From Scatosoma sp045614565 (GTDB lineage Bacteria > Bacillota > Clostridia > Christensenellales > Borkfalkiaceae): a DNA stretch of 60,959 bases. Position numbers and translations under genes: made by a program. This document shows, piece by piece, positions 15,914-25,403 of the stretch (position 1 is its first letter; each line of letters opens with the position of its first letter). The notes below the pieces were generated by a model. The model saw nothing but the letters and a program-made list of their open reading frames with translations, made no database searches and was not told the DNA's origin. The stretch lies in contig JAZLDG010000011.1 in NCBI GenBank assembly GCA_045614565.1, forward strand, positions 1 through 60,959, in the 5' to 3' direction.

Positions 15914-16597
15914 ATGGAGAATATTAACGAAATTAACGGCAAAATCGCAAAAAATCTGACCCATTACCGCAAAGCGGCAGGGCTGACGCAAGCGGAGCTT
16001 GCCGAAAAAATCAATTATTCGGACAAGTCCGTTTCCAAATGGGAACAAGGTAACGGCGTGCCTGACGTGTATATTTTATTGCAGCTTGCAGATTTATACC
16101 ACGTTACGCTTAACGACTTGGTAGGCGAAACGAAAACGGAAGGCGAGATTTGCCAAACGCAAAAAAAACGGATTGCGGGCATACATCTTTTGATTATGCT
16201 TTTATCGAGCGGGATCGTGTGGCTTGTTGCAACCTGCTTTTTCGTGCTGATGCAGCTTTTACAGCCCGTAGGCGCGTGGTGGATCACCTTCGTATACGCG
16301 GTAATGGCAAACGCGATCGTCTTGATCGTGTACGCGGGGATTTGGAAATACCGCTTGTTGAACTTCTTTTCGGTATCCGTGCTTATTTGGACGACGATTA
16401 CGAGTATATACTTAACGGTTACCGCGCTAATCGGCAAATACGACGCGCTTTGGCTTTTGTTTTTGCTTGGCGTACCGTTGCAAGTATTAGAAACGCTGTG
16501 GGTGTTTTTCCGTTCCTTTTTTCACAAAATTGAACGCAGTAAAAAGAAAAAACGGGTAGAAACCGCCGACGCGGACACCCTTTCGCAAGAAATATAA
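15914..16597 (+). CDS. XRE-family regulator with C-terminal membrane helices
   Basis: 227 residues. Residues about 12-66 form a helix-turn-helix of the XRE/Cro type (L-T-Q-A-E-L-A-E-K-I, then S-V-S-K-W-E-Q-G and P-D-V), followed by about four hydrophobic helices (90-210) and a Lys/Arg-rich tail, so the DNA-binding domain is tethered to the membrane. No ribosome site precedes the ATG and the promoter places the transcript start on it. It stands where ctsR is usually found ahead of mcsA-mcsB-clpC, only 19 bases before mcsA, and may regulate that operon (inference). Confidence 0.9.
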   Translation: MENINEINGKIAKNLTHYRKAAGLTQAELAEKINYSDKSVSKWEQGNGVPDVYILLQLADLYHVTLNDLVGETKTEGEICQTQKKRIAGIHLLIMLLSSGIVWLVATCFFVLMQLLQPVGAWWITFVYAVMANAIVLIVYAGIWKYRLLNFFSVSVLIWTTITSIYLTVTALIGKYDALWLLFLLGVPLQVLETLWVFFRSFFHKIERSKKKKRVETADADTLSQEI

Positions 16598-16616
16598 GGA
16601 AGAAAAGGAATTTTGT

Positions 16617-17093
16617 ATGCTGTGCGGGAAATGTAGAAAAAATCAAGCCACGAAAACGTACGAGCAAATAAAAAACGGTAAAAAAGAAACGGCATATTAC
16701 TGTTTGGAATGTTACCATAACCGATTCGTTTGCCCCGAGAATTTCACGGGGCAACCCTTGCTTTCTTGTCCGTATTGCGGAACGACGGTAACGCAGCTTA
16801 AAAAGACGAATATCGTGGGTTGCGTGCATTGTTACGAAACGCTTGCGCACGCGGTTTTGCCGATTGTGACGAAAATGCAAGGCGGTGAAATCCACAACGG
16901 TAAAAAGGCGTACGAAACGCAAGAAGAGCGCGTAGATCGGCGTTGTTTTGAACTTGAAGCTTTGGCACAGCAGGCTTACGAAGAAGAAGATTATTTGGCG
17001 GCAAAGGAATACGAAGAAAGCATAGCAAGACTTCGTAGGGGTGAAAAGGAGAATTTCGTATGGCGCAACCGACCTTCATCGAAACGCTCGTAA
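16617..17093 (+). CDS. mcsA: McsA, zinc-binding activator of McsB
   Basis: 158 residues. McsA stimulates the protein arginine kinase McsB in the ClpC stress system. Two zinc sites are visible as C3-x-x-C6 with C29-x-x-C32, and C51-x-x-C54 with C69-x-x-C72. The C-terminal part (about 107-140) is a UVR motif like that of UvrB/UvrC, which contacts ClpC in the family. The last 34 bases overlap the start of mcsB, pointing to translational coupling. Confidence 0.93.
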   Translation: MLCGKCRKNQATKTYEQIKNGKKETAYYCLECYHNRFVCPENFTGQPLLSCPYCGTTVTQLKKTNIVGCVHCYETLAHAVLPIVTKMQGGEIHNGKKAYETQEERVDRRCFELEALAQQAYEEEDYLAAKEYEESIARLRRGEKENFVWRNRPSSKRS

Positions 17094-18082
17094 CGTCCAC
17101 TCGTATCCGCCTTGCCCGCAATCTTGCGGCGTACCCCTTTCCGCATAAATTGACGGAACGGCTTGCCGCGGAAGTGGGTTTTCTCGTGGAACAGGAGCTG
17201 GGAAAAATCGACGTTTTCCAAAAAAACGATATGGCGACGCTTACGGACGAAGAAGCGACGCTTTTGCAAGAACAGCATCTCGTAAGCCCCGCGCTTCGTA
17301 AGCGTAAGGGCATCGGCGCGGTGTTTTTATCTTCGGATAAATCCATTTCCGTAATGGTCAACGAAGAAGACCATTTACGCGAACAATGTATTTATAAAGG
17401 CTTTGATTTGTACAAGGCGTACGAGCATATCAGCGGTATCGACGAAGGCTTGAACTCGGCTTTGGGCTTTGCGTACGATGAAAAGCTTGGGTATTTGACT
17501 GCTTGTCCAAGCAACCTTGGCACGGGAATGCGCGCGTCGGTAATGATGTTTTTACCGGGGCTTGCTTGGAGCAAGGAATTAGAAGAATTTTTGCCAAAGC
17601 TCAAAGCGGGCGGTTTGACGGTTCGCGGGGTGTTCGGGGAAGGCACGGCGGCGGAAGGATATAGCTACCAGGTAAGTAACGAACGTACTTTGGGCGTGTC
17701 CGAAAAGGAAATTTTAGAACAAATGATCCGTATGACGATGACGCTTTCCGATTTAGAGCTTCGCGCCCGTGAACGAATGTTAAAGGAAAATAAAATCCCG
17801 CTTCGCGACGCGTGTTTACGCGCGTACGGGACGCTCACGAATTGCGGCGTTTTACCCTTAAAAGAGTTGACGGAAGGAATGGTCAAGGTGAAGCTTGGAA
17901 TGGCGCTCGGCTTTTTCAAGGCGCGCGATATACGTTCGTTTAACGATTTCGTTGCGGATATGCGTCCCGCTTCTTTCCGTTTGGAAAACGGCTTGCAAGA
18001 CGCAAGCGAAGAAGACTGTGACGTAATGCGCGCGGAAATCGTGCATAAGGTATTGCCAGAACTCGTCGTACGCACCGATTGA
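17060..18082 (+). CDS. mcsB: Protein arginine kinase McsB
   Basis: 340 residues. Phosphorylates arginines on client proteins, marking them for ClpCP. Guanido-kinase motifs are intact: S-T-R-I-R-L-A-R-N near 13-21, N-E-E-D-H-L-R-E-Q at 101-109, and C-P-S-N-L-G-T-G-M-R-A-S at 149-160 with the active-site cysteine. AAGGAG lies inside the end of mcsA, before the ATG. Operon order XRE-mcsA-mcsB-clpC. Confidence 0.97.
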   Translation: MAQPTFIETLVTSTRIRLARNLAAYPFPHKLTERLAAEVGFLVEQELGKIDVFQKNDMATLTDEEATLLQEQHLVSPALRKRKGIGAVFLSSDKSISVMVNEEDHLREQCIYKGFDLYKAYEHISGIDEGLNSALGFAYDEKLGYLTACPSNLGTGMRASVMMFLPGLAWSKELEEFLPKLKAGGLTVRGVFGEGTAAEGYSYQVSNERTLGVSEKEILEQMIRMTMTLSDLELRARERMLKENKIPLRDACLRAYGTLTNCGVLPLKELTEGMVKVKLGMALGFFKARDIRSFNDFVADMRPASFRLENGLQDASEEDCDVMRAEIVHKVLPELVVRTD

Positions 18083-18112
18083 TTTAGATAACGTTAAAAA
18101 GGAAAAAAGAGT

Positions 18113-20650
18113 ATGTATCCTTTGTCGAAGGCTTCGGAAAACTTCAAAAAAGCTTTACGGTTAGCAAACGAGATCACCGTAGAAAAGGGCGCGAGATACG
18201 TGGGAAGCGAGCATTTCGTTTACGCGTTTTTGCACTTGCCCGAATGTTCGGCGTATAAAGTTTTAGTATCCGCGGGCGTGGATAAAGACCGCTACGAAGA
18301 ACTGTTTTTCAAAAACATCGATCGGCGTTCCCAACACGACGGCTTAACGCCGAGAACGCAGCGTATGTACGATCGCGCGGTGTTGCTTGCCGAAGATAAA
18401 GATCGTTTGGCGGGAACGGCATATATGCTGTACGCGATTTTAGAAGTCCGCGACAGCTTCGCCGTGAAAATGCTGCAACGGCTCGTGGATATCGACTTGC
18501 TCGTGGAAGAAACGAAGGCTTTAATCGAAAAGCCGCAGGAACGGAGCGGAACGACGCACGCTGAACCGTTCTTTAACGAGAGTTATAAGAGTGAAACGCG
18601 GCAGGAGACGGAGCAAAAGCACGTTTCCACGCTCGAAAAAGGAAACGCCTTAAAGCGAGGCAAAAAGAGCGCGGCGCTTGAAAAGCTTTCGGCGTACGGT
18701 ATCGATATGACCGAACGGGCAAGGCGGGGTAAAATCGATCCCGTCATCGGCAGAAAGAAGGAAATCGAAGGGGTAATTCAAGTCCTTTCAAGACGGTTAA
18801 AAAATAATCCCGTTTTAATCGGCGAGCCGGGCGTGGGGAAAAGTGCAATCGTCGAAGGCTTGTCGCAGCTGATCGTAGAAGGCAACGTTCCCGAACAGCT
18901 TTACAATAAAACGGTGTTTTCCGTCGATTTACCGGGTATGCTCGCGGGCGCGAGATACCGCGGGGATTTTGAAGAACGGTTAAAGGATTTAATCGGCGCG
19001 GTCATCGAAGACGGCGACGTGGTATTGTTTATCGACGAAATTCATACGATCGTCGGGGCGGGCGCGTCGTCCGATAACGGAATGGACGCGGCGAATATAT
19101 TAAAGCCGATGCTCGCGCGGGGCGATTTACAGGTGATCGGCGCGACGACGATTGAAGAATACCGCAAATACGTGGAAAAAGATAGCGCGTTAGAACGCCG
19201 TTTTACGCCCGTTCGCGTAGAAGAGCCTTCGCAAGCGGATACGATCGCTATTTTGAAAGGCTTGCGCAAAAAATACGAAGAACATCACGGAATCGTGATC
19301 ACCGAAGAAGCGATCGAAGCCGCGGTACAGCTTTCTTCGCGGTATATAACCGATCGGTTTTTACCCGATAAAGCGATTGATTTGATTGACGAAGCAGCGG
19401 CGCGTGTGCGCGTGCTGGAAGACGGCGGTACGGAGCTTGCCGAGCTGGAAAAGGAAATCGCATTTTGGGAGCAAGAACGCTTGATGCAAGAGCGGCGGGG
19501 CGAGTTCGCGCTCGCAACGGCGGCGTTTGAGAAGAAAAAACAAACGCAAGAAAAAGCGAATGCACTCAAACAGGCGCAATCCCCGATCCGTCTTGCAGAC
19601 GGTCGGCTTGCCATTGGCAGAGAACAGGTAGCGGCGATCGTGAGCGCGCGTATGCGTATTCCTTTGACGAAGATTACGCAGGAAGAAGGCGAAAAGCTGA
19701 TGCGTTTGGAAGAAGATTTGCATAAACGGATAATCGGTCAAAACGAAGCCGTCAACGCCGTCGCGAAAGCCATTCGCCGAGCAAGAGCGGGCTTGAAAGA
19801 CCCGTCGCGGCCTATCGGCTCGTTCATTTTCGTCGGGCCTACGGGCGTGGGGAAAACCGATCTTTGCAAAGCGTTGGCAGAAGCAATGTTCGGCTCGGAA
19901 GAGCAAATGATCCGTTTGGATATGAGCGAATATATGGAAAAACAGTCCGTTTCCAAAATTATCGGCGCTGCGCCTGGGTACGTAGGCTACGAAGATATGC
20001 AATCGGGACAACTGACGGACAAGGTACGGACGAATCCCTATTGCGTGATTTTGTTCGACGAAATCGAAAAGGCGCATCCCGACGTTTTCAATCTGCTTTT
20101 GCAAATTTTGGACGACGGAAGATTGACGGATAATAAGGGCAGAACGGTCAGCTTCAAAAACGCGATTATCATTTTAACGTCCAACGTAGGCGCGGCGGTC
20201 GCGCAAAGCGAGCGTACGGGCGTTTACGGGTTTGGCAGCGAAAATAGAAGCGCGGACGGTGCGGACGAAAAACAGTACGAAGGAATGAAAGAAAACGTCA
20301 CAAAAGCCTTAAAGGACAAATTCCGTCCCGAATTTTTGAACAGGCTCGACGACGTAATCGTTTTCCACCGCTTGACGGAAGCCGATTGCGAACGGATTGC
20401 GGAAAAAATCGTATTCTCCCTTTCCAAGCGTTTGTTAGAGCAACGCGGGATTACCCTTTCGGTGACGGGTACGGCACTTGCCGCGCTCGTAAAGGAAGGC
20501 TACGATCCGCAGTACGGCGCAAGACCGCTCAAACGCGTGATTACGCGGCGTATAGAAGATAGACTTTCCGAAGAAATCTTGCTTGGTCGCGTACAAAACG
20601 GACAACGGGTGACGGTGGATTTCGCAAACGGCGAATATCGGTTTTTATAA
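18113..20650 (+). CDS. clpC: ATP-dependent Clp protease ATPase subunit ClpC
   Basis: 845 residues, close to the B. subtilis length. Unfolds marked proteins and feeds them to ClpP. Domains: N-domain (1-140), a Glu/Lys/Ser-rich linker (141-185), AAA1 with Walker A G-E-P-G-V-G-K-S at 237-244 and Walker B near 304-309, the coiled M domain (about 440-490), AAA2 with G-P-T-G-V-G-K-T at 575-582 and Walker B near 645-650, and a Y-G-F loop near 705 that is a candidate ClpP-docking tripeptide. It is followed by aroC after only 9 bases, so a shikimate operon is appended to the stress operon. Confidence 0.97.
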   Translation: MYPLSKASENFKKALRLANEITVEKGARYVGSEHFVYAFLHLPECSAYKVLVSAGVDKDRYEELFFKNIDRRSQHDGLTPRTQRMYDRAVLLAEDKDRLAGTAYMLYAILEVRDSFAVKMLQRLVDIDLLVEETKALIEKPQERSGTTHAEPFFNESYKSETRQETEQKHVSTLEKGNALKRGKKSAALEKLSAYGIDMTERARRGKIDPVIGRKKEIEGVIQVLSRRLKNNPVLIGEPGVGKSAIVEGLSQLIVEGNVPEQLYNKTVFSVDLPGMLAGARYRGDFEERLKDLIGAVIEDGDVVLFIDEIHTIVGAGASSDNGMDAANILKPMLARGDLQVIGATTIEEYRKYVEKDSALERRFTPVRVEEPSQADTIAILKGLRKKYEEHHGIVITEEAIEAAVQLSSRYITDRFLPDKAIDLIDEAAARVRVLEDGGTELAELEKEIAFWEQERLMQERRGEFALATAAFEKKKQTQEKANALKQAQSPIRLADGRLAIGREQVAAIVSARMRIPLTKITQEEGEKLMRLEEDLHKRIIGQNEAVNAVAKAIRRARAGLKDPSRPIGSFIFVGPTGVGKTDLCKALAEAMFGSEEQMIRLDMSEYMEKQSVSKIIGAAPGYVGYEDMQSGQLTDKVRTNPYCVILFDEIEKAHPDVFNLLLQILDDGRLTDNKGRTVSFKNAIIILTSNVGAAVAQSERTGVYGFGSENRSADGADEKQYEGMKENVTKALKDKFRPEFLNRLDDVIVFHRLTEADCERIAEKIVFSLSKRLLEQRGITLSVTGTALAALVKEGYDPQYGARPLKRVITRRIEDRLSEEILLGRVQNGQRVTVDFANGEYRFL

Positions 20651-20659
20651 GGAGCAATT

Positions 20660-21799
20660 ATGAGATTAACGACGGCGGGAGAATCGCACGGCAAAGCGTT
20701 GGTAGCGATTATTGAAGGCTTACCTTCGCATTTGAAAATCGACGTGGAAAAAATCAACGAAGCGTTGGCTTTGCGCCAAAGCGGTTTCGGGCGTGGCGCG
20801 CGGCAAAAAATTGAACGCGATCGGGTGGAAATTTTAACGGGCGTAAGAAATACTGAAACGCTTGGAAGTCCCGTTACGCTGTGCATTTACAATAAAGATT
20901 TTGCAAACTGGGAAAACTGTATGTCGGACGGGGCTTGCGACGAGCAAAAAATGCAGGAAAAAAGCCTGACGCGGGTACGCCCCGGTCACGCCGATTTGAC
21001 GGGTGTTATCAAGTACGCGCAAACGGACGCGCGGAATATTTTAGAACGCGCTTCCGCGCGGGAAACGGCAATCCGCGTCGCCGCAGGCGGCGTGTATAAG
21101 CAATATCTTGCCGCGCTCGGCGTGGAAATCGGCGGGTACGTAAAAGAAGTTTGCGGTGTAAAGGACACGGGTAGGTATGCGTTTAACGAGCTTGCCAAGG
21201 CAAAAACGACGGGCTTGGGTATGCTCGACGAAAGGGCGGAACGCCAAGCCGAAGAAAAAATCACGGAGCTTAAAAAGTCGGGCGATACGGCGGGCGGCAT
21301 TGTGGAAATTCGCGTAAAGGGCTTAAAGAGCGGTTTTGGCAGCGTAATGACGTACGCCGAAAAATTAGACGCAAGACTTGCCGCCGCACTTATGAGTATT
21401 CAAGCGGTGAAGGGCGTGGAAATCGGCGAAGGCTTTGCCGCCAGTAAAAAGAGCGGAAAGGATATCCACGACGAGATTTTTTACGAAAAGGAACGGGGGT
21501 ATTACCGCGTTACCAACCGCGCGGGTGGGATCGAAGGCGGTATGTCCAACGGGGAAGAACTCGTTTTACGGATCGCGATGAAGCCCATTCCCACGCTAAT
21601 GAAAGGCTTGCGGACGGTGGATTATAATAGTGGCGAAGCGGCGACGGCGGCTTCCGAACGGAGCGACGTTTGCGCTATTTTCGCAATGGAAATTATCGCC
21701 GAAGCAGTGGTCGCGCAGGTGCTTGCCGACGTCGTTAGCGAACGGCTCGGCGGGGATACTTTGGCGGAAGTACAAGAAAGATACGCGCGTTTGCCATAG
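20660..21799 (+). CDS. aroC: Chorismate synthase
   Basis: 379 residues. Makes chorismate from EPSP using reduced FMN; last step of the shikimate pathway. Motifs: G-E-S-H-G at 7-11, R-P-G-H-A-D near 112-117, R-A-S-A-R-E-T-A near 131-138, and G-G-I-E-G-G-M-S-N-G near 290. A Shine-Dalgarno AAGGAG lies 6 bases before the ATG. First of the aroC-aroB-aroA-aroE-aroQ-aroK run, all on the plus strand with gaps of 4-18 bases until the inserted element. Confidence 0.97.
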   Translation: MRLTTAGESHGKALVAIIEGLPSHLKIDVEKINEALALRQSGFGRGARQKIERDRVEILTGVRNTETLGSPVTLCIYNKDFANWENCMSDGACDEQKMQEKSLTRVRPGHADLTGVIKYAQTDARNILERASARETAIRVAAGGVYKQYLAALGVEIGGYVKEVCGVKDTGRYAFNELAKAKTTGLGMLDERAERQAEEKITELKKSGDTAGGIVEIRVKGLKSGFGSVMTYAEKLDARLAAALMSIQAVKGVEIGEGFAASKKSGKDIHDEIFYEKERGYYRVTNRAGGIEGGMSNGEELVLRIAMKPIPTLMKGLRTVDYNSGEAATAASERSDVCAIFAMEIIAEAVVAQVLADVVSERLGGDTLAEVQERYARLP

Positions 21800-21807
21800 G
21801 GGTTATT

Positions 21808-22863
21808 ATGCAAGAAATTACGCTGAAAACGCCGTCTATGACGGGTAAAATATTCGTAGGATACGGGGCGGTGGAAAGCCGTTTGCCCTTGCTTTTGCAA
21901 GGACAAAAAAACTTCGTCGTCACCGATTCCAACGTCTACGCGTTATATCCCGACTTTTTTCAAAAATATTTTGAGAAAACGCCTATTTTCGTTTTGCAAG
22001 CGGGAGAAGAAAATAAAACCTTTGTTTCGCTTGGCAAAATCCTTTCGGCGATGACGAAAGCGGGCTTACACCGCACTTCTAGGCTGTTTGCGGTTGGCGG
22101 TGGGGTTATCGGGGATATCGGCGGGTTTGCCGCGGCGACGTATATGCGCGGTATTTCTTGCGTGCAAATTCCCACTACGCTGTTGGCGCAGGTGGATAGC
22201 AGCGTAGGCGGAAAAACGGCGGTGGACTTGGACGGCGTGAAAAATATCGTAGGTGCGTTTTATCAGCCCTGCGAAGTGTTGGTCGATCCCGCGTTTTTAC
22301 AAACTCTACCCCCGCGTGAAATCAAATGCGGGTTGGGCGAAATTGTCAAATACGCGGTTTTGAATACGGGAATTTACGACTTGCTTGCAAACGCGAAACA
22401 GCTTGACGATCAGACTTTTTTAACAACGCTGATTTTGCCGAGCATTTTACATAAAGTTCGTGTCGTGGAAGCGGACGAAAAGGAAACGGGGGAGCGGAAA
22501 TCGCTCAACGTCGGGCATACGACGGGTCACGCAATCGAGCTTTCAAGCGGACTTTCGCACGGCGAAAGCGTGCTGTACGGTACGTACTTGGAAACCAAAC
22601 TCGCCATAGAAAAGAGCGTTTGCGAACGGGAGTACGGGGAAAGCTTGTTGCAAATTATTCGTCGGGCTTTGTTGGTCGAGCCGACGTCAAGCCCCGATTT
22701 TTCAAATATAGCGAAAGACGCGGAAAAGGCGAAAGCGGATAAAAAGAACGCCGACGATAACAAAATCGTGATGGCGGTGGCAAAACGCAAGGGCGAATGG
22801 ACTTCGCTCGCGCTCAACTTTGAAGAATATTCGTCGCTTTTGGTGCAAGCGGCAAGGCAATAA
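21808..22863 (+). CDS. aroB: 3-dehydroquinate synthase
   Basis: 351 residues, NAD- and metal-dependent; converts DAHP to 3-dehydroquinate. Motifs: G-G-G-V-I-G-D near 97-103, P-T-T-L-L-A-Q-V-D-S-S-V-G-G-K-T near 122-137, and the metal histidines in N-V-G-H-T-T-G-H-A-I-E near 232-242 and S-H-G-E-S-V near 249. The length is normal. 8 bases after aroC. Confidence 0.96.
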   Translation: MQEITLKTPSMTGKIFVGYGAVESRLPLLLQGQKNFVVTDSNVYALYPDFFQKYFEKTPIFVLQAGEENKTFVSLGKILSAMTKAGLHRTSRLFAVGGGVIGDIGGFAAATYMRGISCVQIPTTLLAQVDSSVGGKTAVDLDGVKNIVGAFYQPCEVLVDPAFLQTLPPREIKCGLGEIVKYAVLNTGIYDLLANAKQLDDQTFLTTLILPSILHKVRVVEADEKETGERKSLNVGHTTGHAIELSSGLSHGESVLYGTYLETKLAIEKSVCEREYGESLLQIIRRALLVEPTSSPDFSNIAKDAEKAKADKKNADDNKIVMAVAKRKGEWTSLALNFEEYSSLLVQAARQ

Positions 22864-22876
22864 CGGGAGAGCAGGT

Positions 22877-24121
22877 ATGCAATCAATACGGGCAAGAGAA
22901 CGCTTTGAAGGCGAATTTACGATAGCGGGCGACAAATCGATCACGCACCGCGCGGTGATGCTCAATAGCGGCGCGGACGGCGAAGCCGTGATTACGGACG
23001 CGTTAATGGGCGAAGACTGCCTTTCTACGTGCCGCTGTATGCGCGCGCTTGGCGCGAAAATCGATATCGACGGCACGACTGTTTATATAAAAGGTACGCC
23101 CGATTTTCGCGGCGGTACGCGCCTTGATTGCGGAAATTCGGGTACGACCATTCGGCTGTTGACGGGTTTTGCTGCGGGGAAAGGCGTGGACGCGGTTTTG
23201 TTTGGCGACGAATCGCTGTCTTTGCGACCGATGAAAAGGGTTGCCGATCCGCTCGCGCTTTTGGGCGCGGATATCCGCACGACGGACGGACACGCGCCCG
23301 TGCAAATTTATCCCAAAGACTTACACGGCGCAAGCGTGGATTTGAAAATCGCTTCGGCGCAGGTAAAAAGCGCGATATTGCTTGCGGGCATTTCCGCAAC
23401 GGGCAAAACGACGGTCAGCGAACCCGTCCGCTCGCGCGATCATACCGAGCGTATGCTCGCGGCGATGGGCGCGAATATTCAAGTGGACGGCAATACCGTT
23501 TCTGTGGAAAAAAGTCGCCTGCAAGCGGTGGACGTATGCGTTCCCGCGGATATATCTTCGGCGGCGTATTTTATGGCACTTGGCGCGTTAAAAGGTAAAA
23601 CGCTTTGCAAAAACGTGGGAATTAACCCCACCCGCACGGGGATTTTGCAGGCTTTTGATAATTTGGGTGTTCGTTATTCGTTGTTAAATAAGCGGGTTTC
23701 GGGCGGAGAAGATACGGCGGATATTTTGGTTGAACAATCGGATATGCGCGCAATTACGCTGACGGCGGGGGAAATTCCCGCGATGATTGATGAATTGCCG
23801 CTCGTGGCGCTGCTTTGTGCGTTTGCGGACGGAGAAAGCGTGATTACGGGCGCAAAGGAATTGCGCGTGAAAGAAAGCGACCGTATTCGTACGACGGCAG
23901 AGTTGATTAACAATATCGGCGGGGAATGTGAAGAACGAGAAGACGGGTTCGTGATCCGCGGCAAGAAAAAGCTGGTCGGCGGGAACGTGGACAGTTATCT
24001 CGATCACCGTATCGCGATGACGGCGGCGGTGGGCTTGATCGCTTCCGAGCGCGGCGGGAATATCTCGCGCCCCGAATGTTGCGCGATCTCTTTCCCCGAT
24101 TTCTTTGAAAAATTGCAATAA
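22877..24121 (+). CDS. aroA: 3-phosphoshikimate 1-carboxyvinyltransferase (EPSP synthase)
   Basis: 414 residues. Joins phosphoenolpyruvate to shikimate 3-phosphate. Motifs: A-G-D-K-S-I-T-H-R near 17-25, G-N-S-G-T-T-I-R near 78-85, D-H-T-E-R-M-L near 181, K-E-S-D-R-I near 332 and D-H-R-I-A-M near 374. The ATG at 22877 is taken because family alignment begins just after it; an open frame upstream overlaps aroB and adds unrelated sequence. The start sits in the sequence GCAGGTATG, which recurs ahead of several other genes here. Confidence 0.96.
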   Translation: MQSIRARERFEGEFTIAGDKSITHRAVMLNSGADGEAVITDALMGEDCLSTCRCMRALGAKIDIDGTTVYIKGTPDFRGGTRLDCGNSGTTIRLLTGFAAGKGVDAVLFGDESLSLRPMKRVADPLALLGADIRTTDGHAPVQIYPKDLHGASVDLKIASAQVKSAILLAGISATGKTTVSEPVRSRDHTERMLAAMGANIQVDGNTVSVEKSRLQAVDVCVPADISSAAYFMALGALKGKTLCKNVGINPTRTGILQAFDNLGVRYSLLNKRVSGGEDTADILVEQSDMRAITLTAGEIPAMIDELPLVALLCAFADGESVITGAKELRVKESDRIRTTAELINNIGGECEEREDGFVIRGKKKLVGGNVDSYLDHRIAMTAAVGLIASERGGNISRPECCAISFPDFFEKLQ

Positions 24122-24139
24122 CACACGGGCAGGTATGTG

Positions 24140-24970
24140 ATGAACGGAGAAAACACAAAAAAAATACGCCTTGGACTTATCGGGAAAGACGTGTCCAAAT
24201 CGTTGAGCGAGCGTATGCACCGTTTTATTTTGCAAGAAATGGGCGTAGAATGCGACTACGAACGTTTTTCTATTACCCCGCGCGAGCTTGACGACGTGAT
24301 ATGGCGGCTTATGGGCGATTTCGACGGCTTTAATATCACCATTCCTTATAAGCGCGATGTTTTCGAGTATTTGGACGATATCGACGCGGACGCAGCCGCT
24401 TGCGGCGCGGTAAATACCGTGGTTAGTGCAACCAAGCGCGGCTATAACACGGACGGCGCGGGATTTTTGTTAATGCTTGCCACCAAGGGCATACAAGTCA
24501 AGGATAAAAGCGTTTTAATTCTCGGCTTTGGCGGCGCGGGGAGAAGCGCGGCGGTCGCGCTCAAAAACGCGGGCGCAACGGTGTTCGCGTATAGACGAAA
24601 TCAAATCGAACTGAAAGAAGCTTGCGCGCAAATCGGCGTTACGCCGACGGAAAATCCCGAAAAGGGTGGGTACGATATTATCGTGAACACCACGGGCGTA
24701 GGAATGCACGACAGCGTGGGCGTATCTCCCGTTTCGGAAAAAGCGTTTGACGGCGTAAAAGTTGCCGTGGATATGATTTACGAGCCGAAAAAATCGGAGT
24801 TTTTACGGCTCGCCGAAAGCAAGGGCTTGCAAATTTGCAACGGCGATTCGATGCTTTTTTATCAAGCGTATTACGCGGACTGTATCTATTTGCAACAAAA
24901 ACAAAGTGAAAGAGAAGCAAAAGCTTTATACAAAAAATATCTCGCCGCATACGGAGAGAAAGGAGAATAA
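24140..24970 (+). CDS. aroE: Shikimate dehydrogenase
   Basis: 276 residues, NADPH-dependent reduction of 3-dehydroshikimate. Motifs: S-K-S-L-S-E near 19-24 for shikimate binding, N-I-T-I-P-Y-K near 64-70 with the catalytic lysine, G-A-V-N-T-V near 87, and the nucleotide loop G-F-G-G-A-G-R-S near 128. Two bases of the ATG overlap a minimal ATG-TGA start-stop at 24135-24140. The C-terminus reads N-G-D-S-M-L-F-Y-Q-A instead of the common N-G-L-x-M-L-x-x-Q-A, a modest variation. Confidence 0.95.
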   Translation: MNGENTKKIRLGLIGKDVSKSLSERMHRFILQEMGVECDYERFSITPRELDDVIWRLMGDFDGFNITIPYKRDVFEYLDDIDADAAACGAVNTVVSATKRGYNTDGAGFLLMLATKGIQVKDKSVLILGFGGAGRSAAVALKNAGATVFAYRRNQIELKEACAQIGVTPTENPEKGGYDIIVNTTGVGMHDSVGVSPVSEKAFDGVKVAVDMIYEPKKSEFLRLAESKGLQICNGDSMLFYQAYYADCIYLQQKQSEREAKALYKKYLAAYGEKGE

Positions 24971-24974
24971 TACA

Positions 24975-25403
24975 ATGAAATTTTTGATTATCAACGGCGT
25001 TAATCTCAATTTAACGGGCAAACGCGAAAAGGGCGTGTACGGAACGGCAACGCTCGACCAAATCAACGAAAAAATCGCGGCGTATTGTGCGGCGGCGGGC
25101 GATAGCGCGGAATTTTATCAAAGCAATATCGAAGGGGAGCTTGTGAATAAGCTCCACGAAGCGTTTTTGCAAAAGACCTGCGACGGGATTTTATTAAACG
25201 CGGGCGCATTCACGCATTACAGCTACGCGCTTCGGGATGCGATCGCGGCGATCGATATTCCCGTGGTCGAAGTACATATGTCCAACGTACACGCGCGGGA
25301 AGAGTTTAGAAAGAACAGCGTGCTTTCCGAAGTTTGTAAAGGCGTAGTTTGCGGGCTTGGGTACGGTAGCTATATTGCGGCAATCGCGGGTTTGAAAGCG
25401 TAA
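24975..25403 (+). CDS. aroQ: 3-dehydroquinate dehydratase, type II
   Basis: 142 residues, dodecameric-type dehydroquinase giving 3-dehydroshikimate. Motifs: I-N-G-V-N-L-N near 5-11, the catalytic tyrosine in G-V-Y-G near 21-24, F-Y-Q-S-N-I-E-G near 45-52, N-A-G-A-F-T-H-Y-S near 72-80 and E-V-H-M-S-N near 97-102. AAAGGAG before the ATG sets the start 4 bases after aroE. Its TAA stop overlaps the TA duplication at the edge of an inserted element, so the stop may owe its sequence to the insertion. Confidence 0.96.
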   Translation: MKFLIINGVNLNLTGKREKGVYGTATLDQINEKIAAYCAAAGDSAEFYQSNIEGELVNKLHEAFLQKTCDGILLNAGAFTHYSYALRDAIAAIDIPVVEVHMSNVHAREEFRKNSVLSEVCKGVVCGLGYGSYIAAIAGLKA

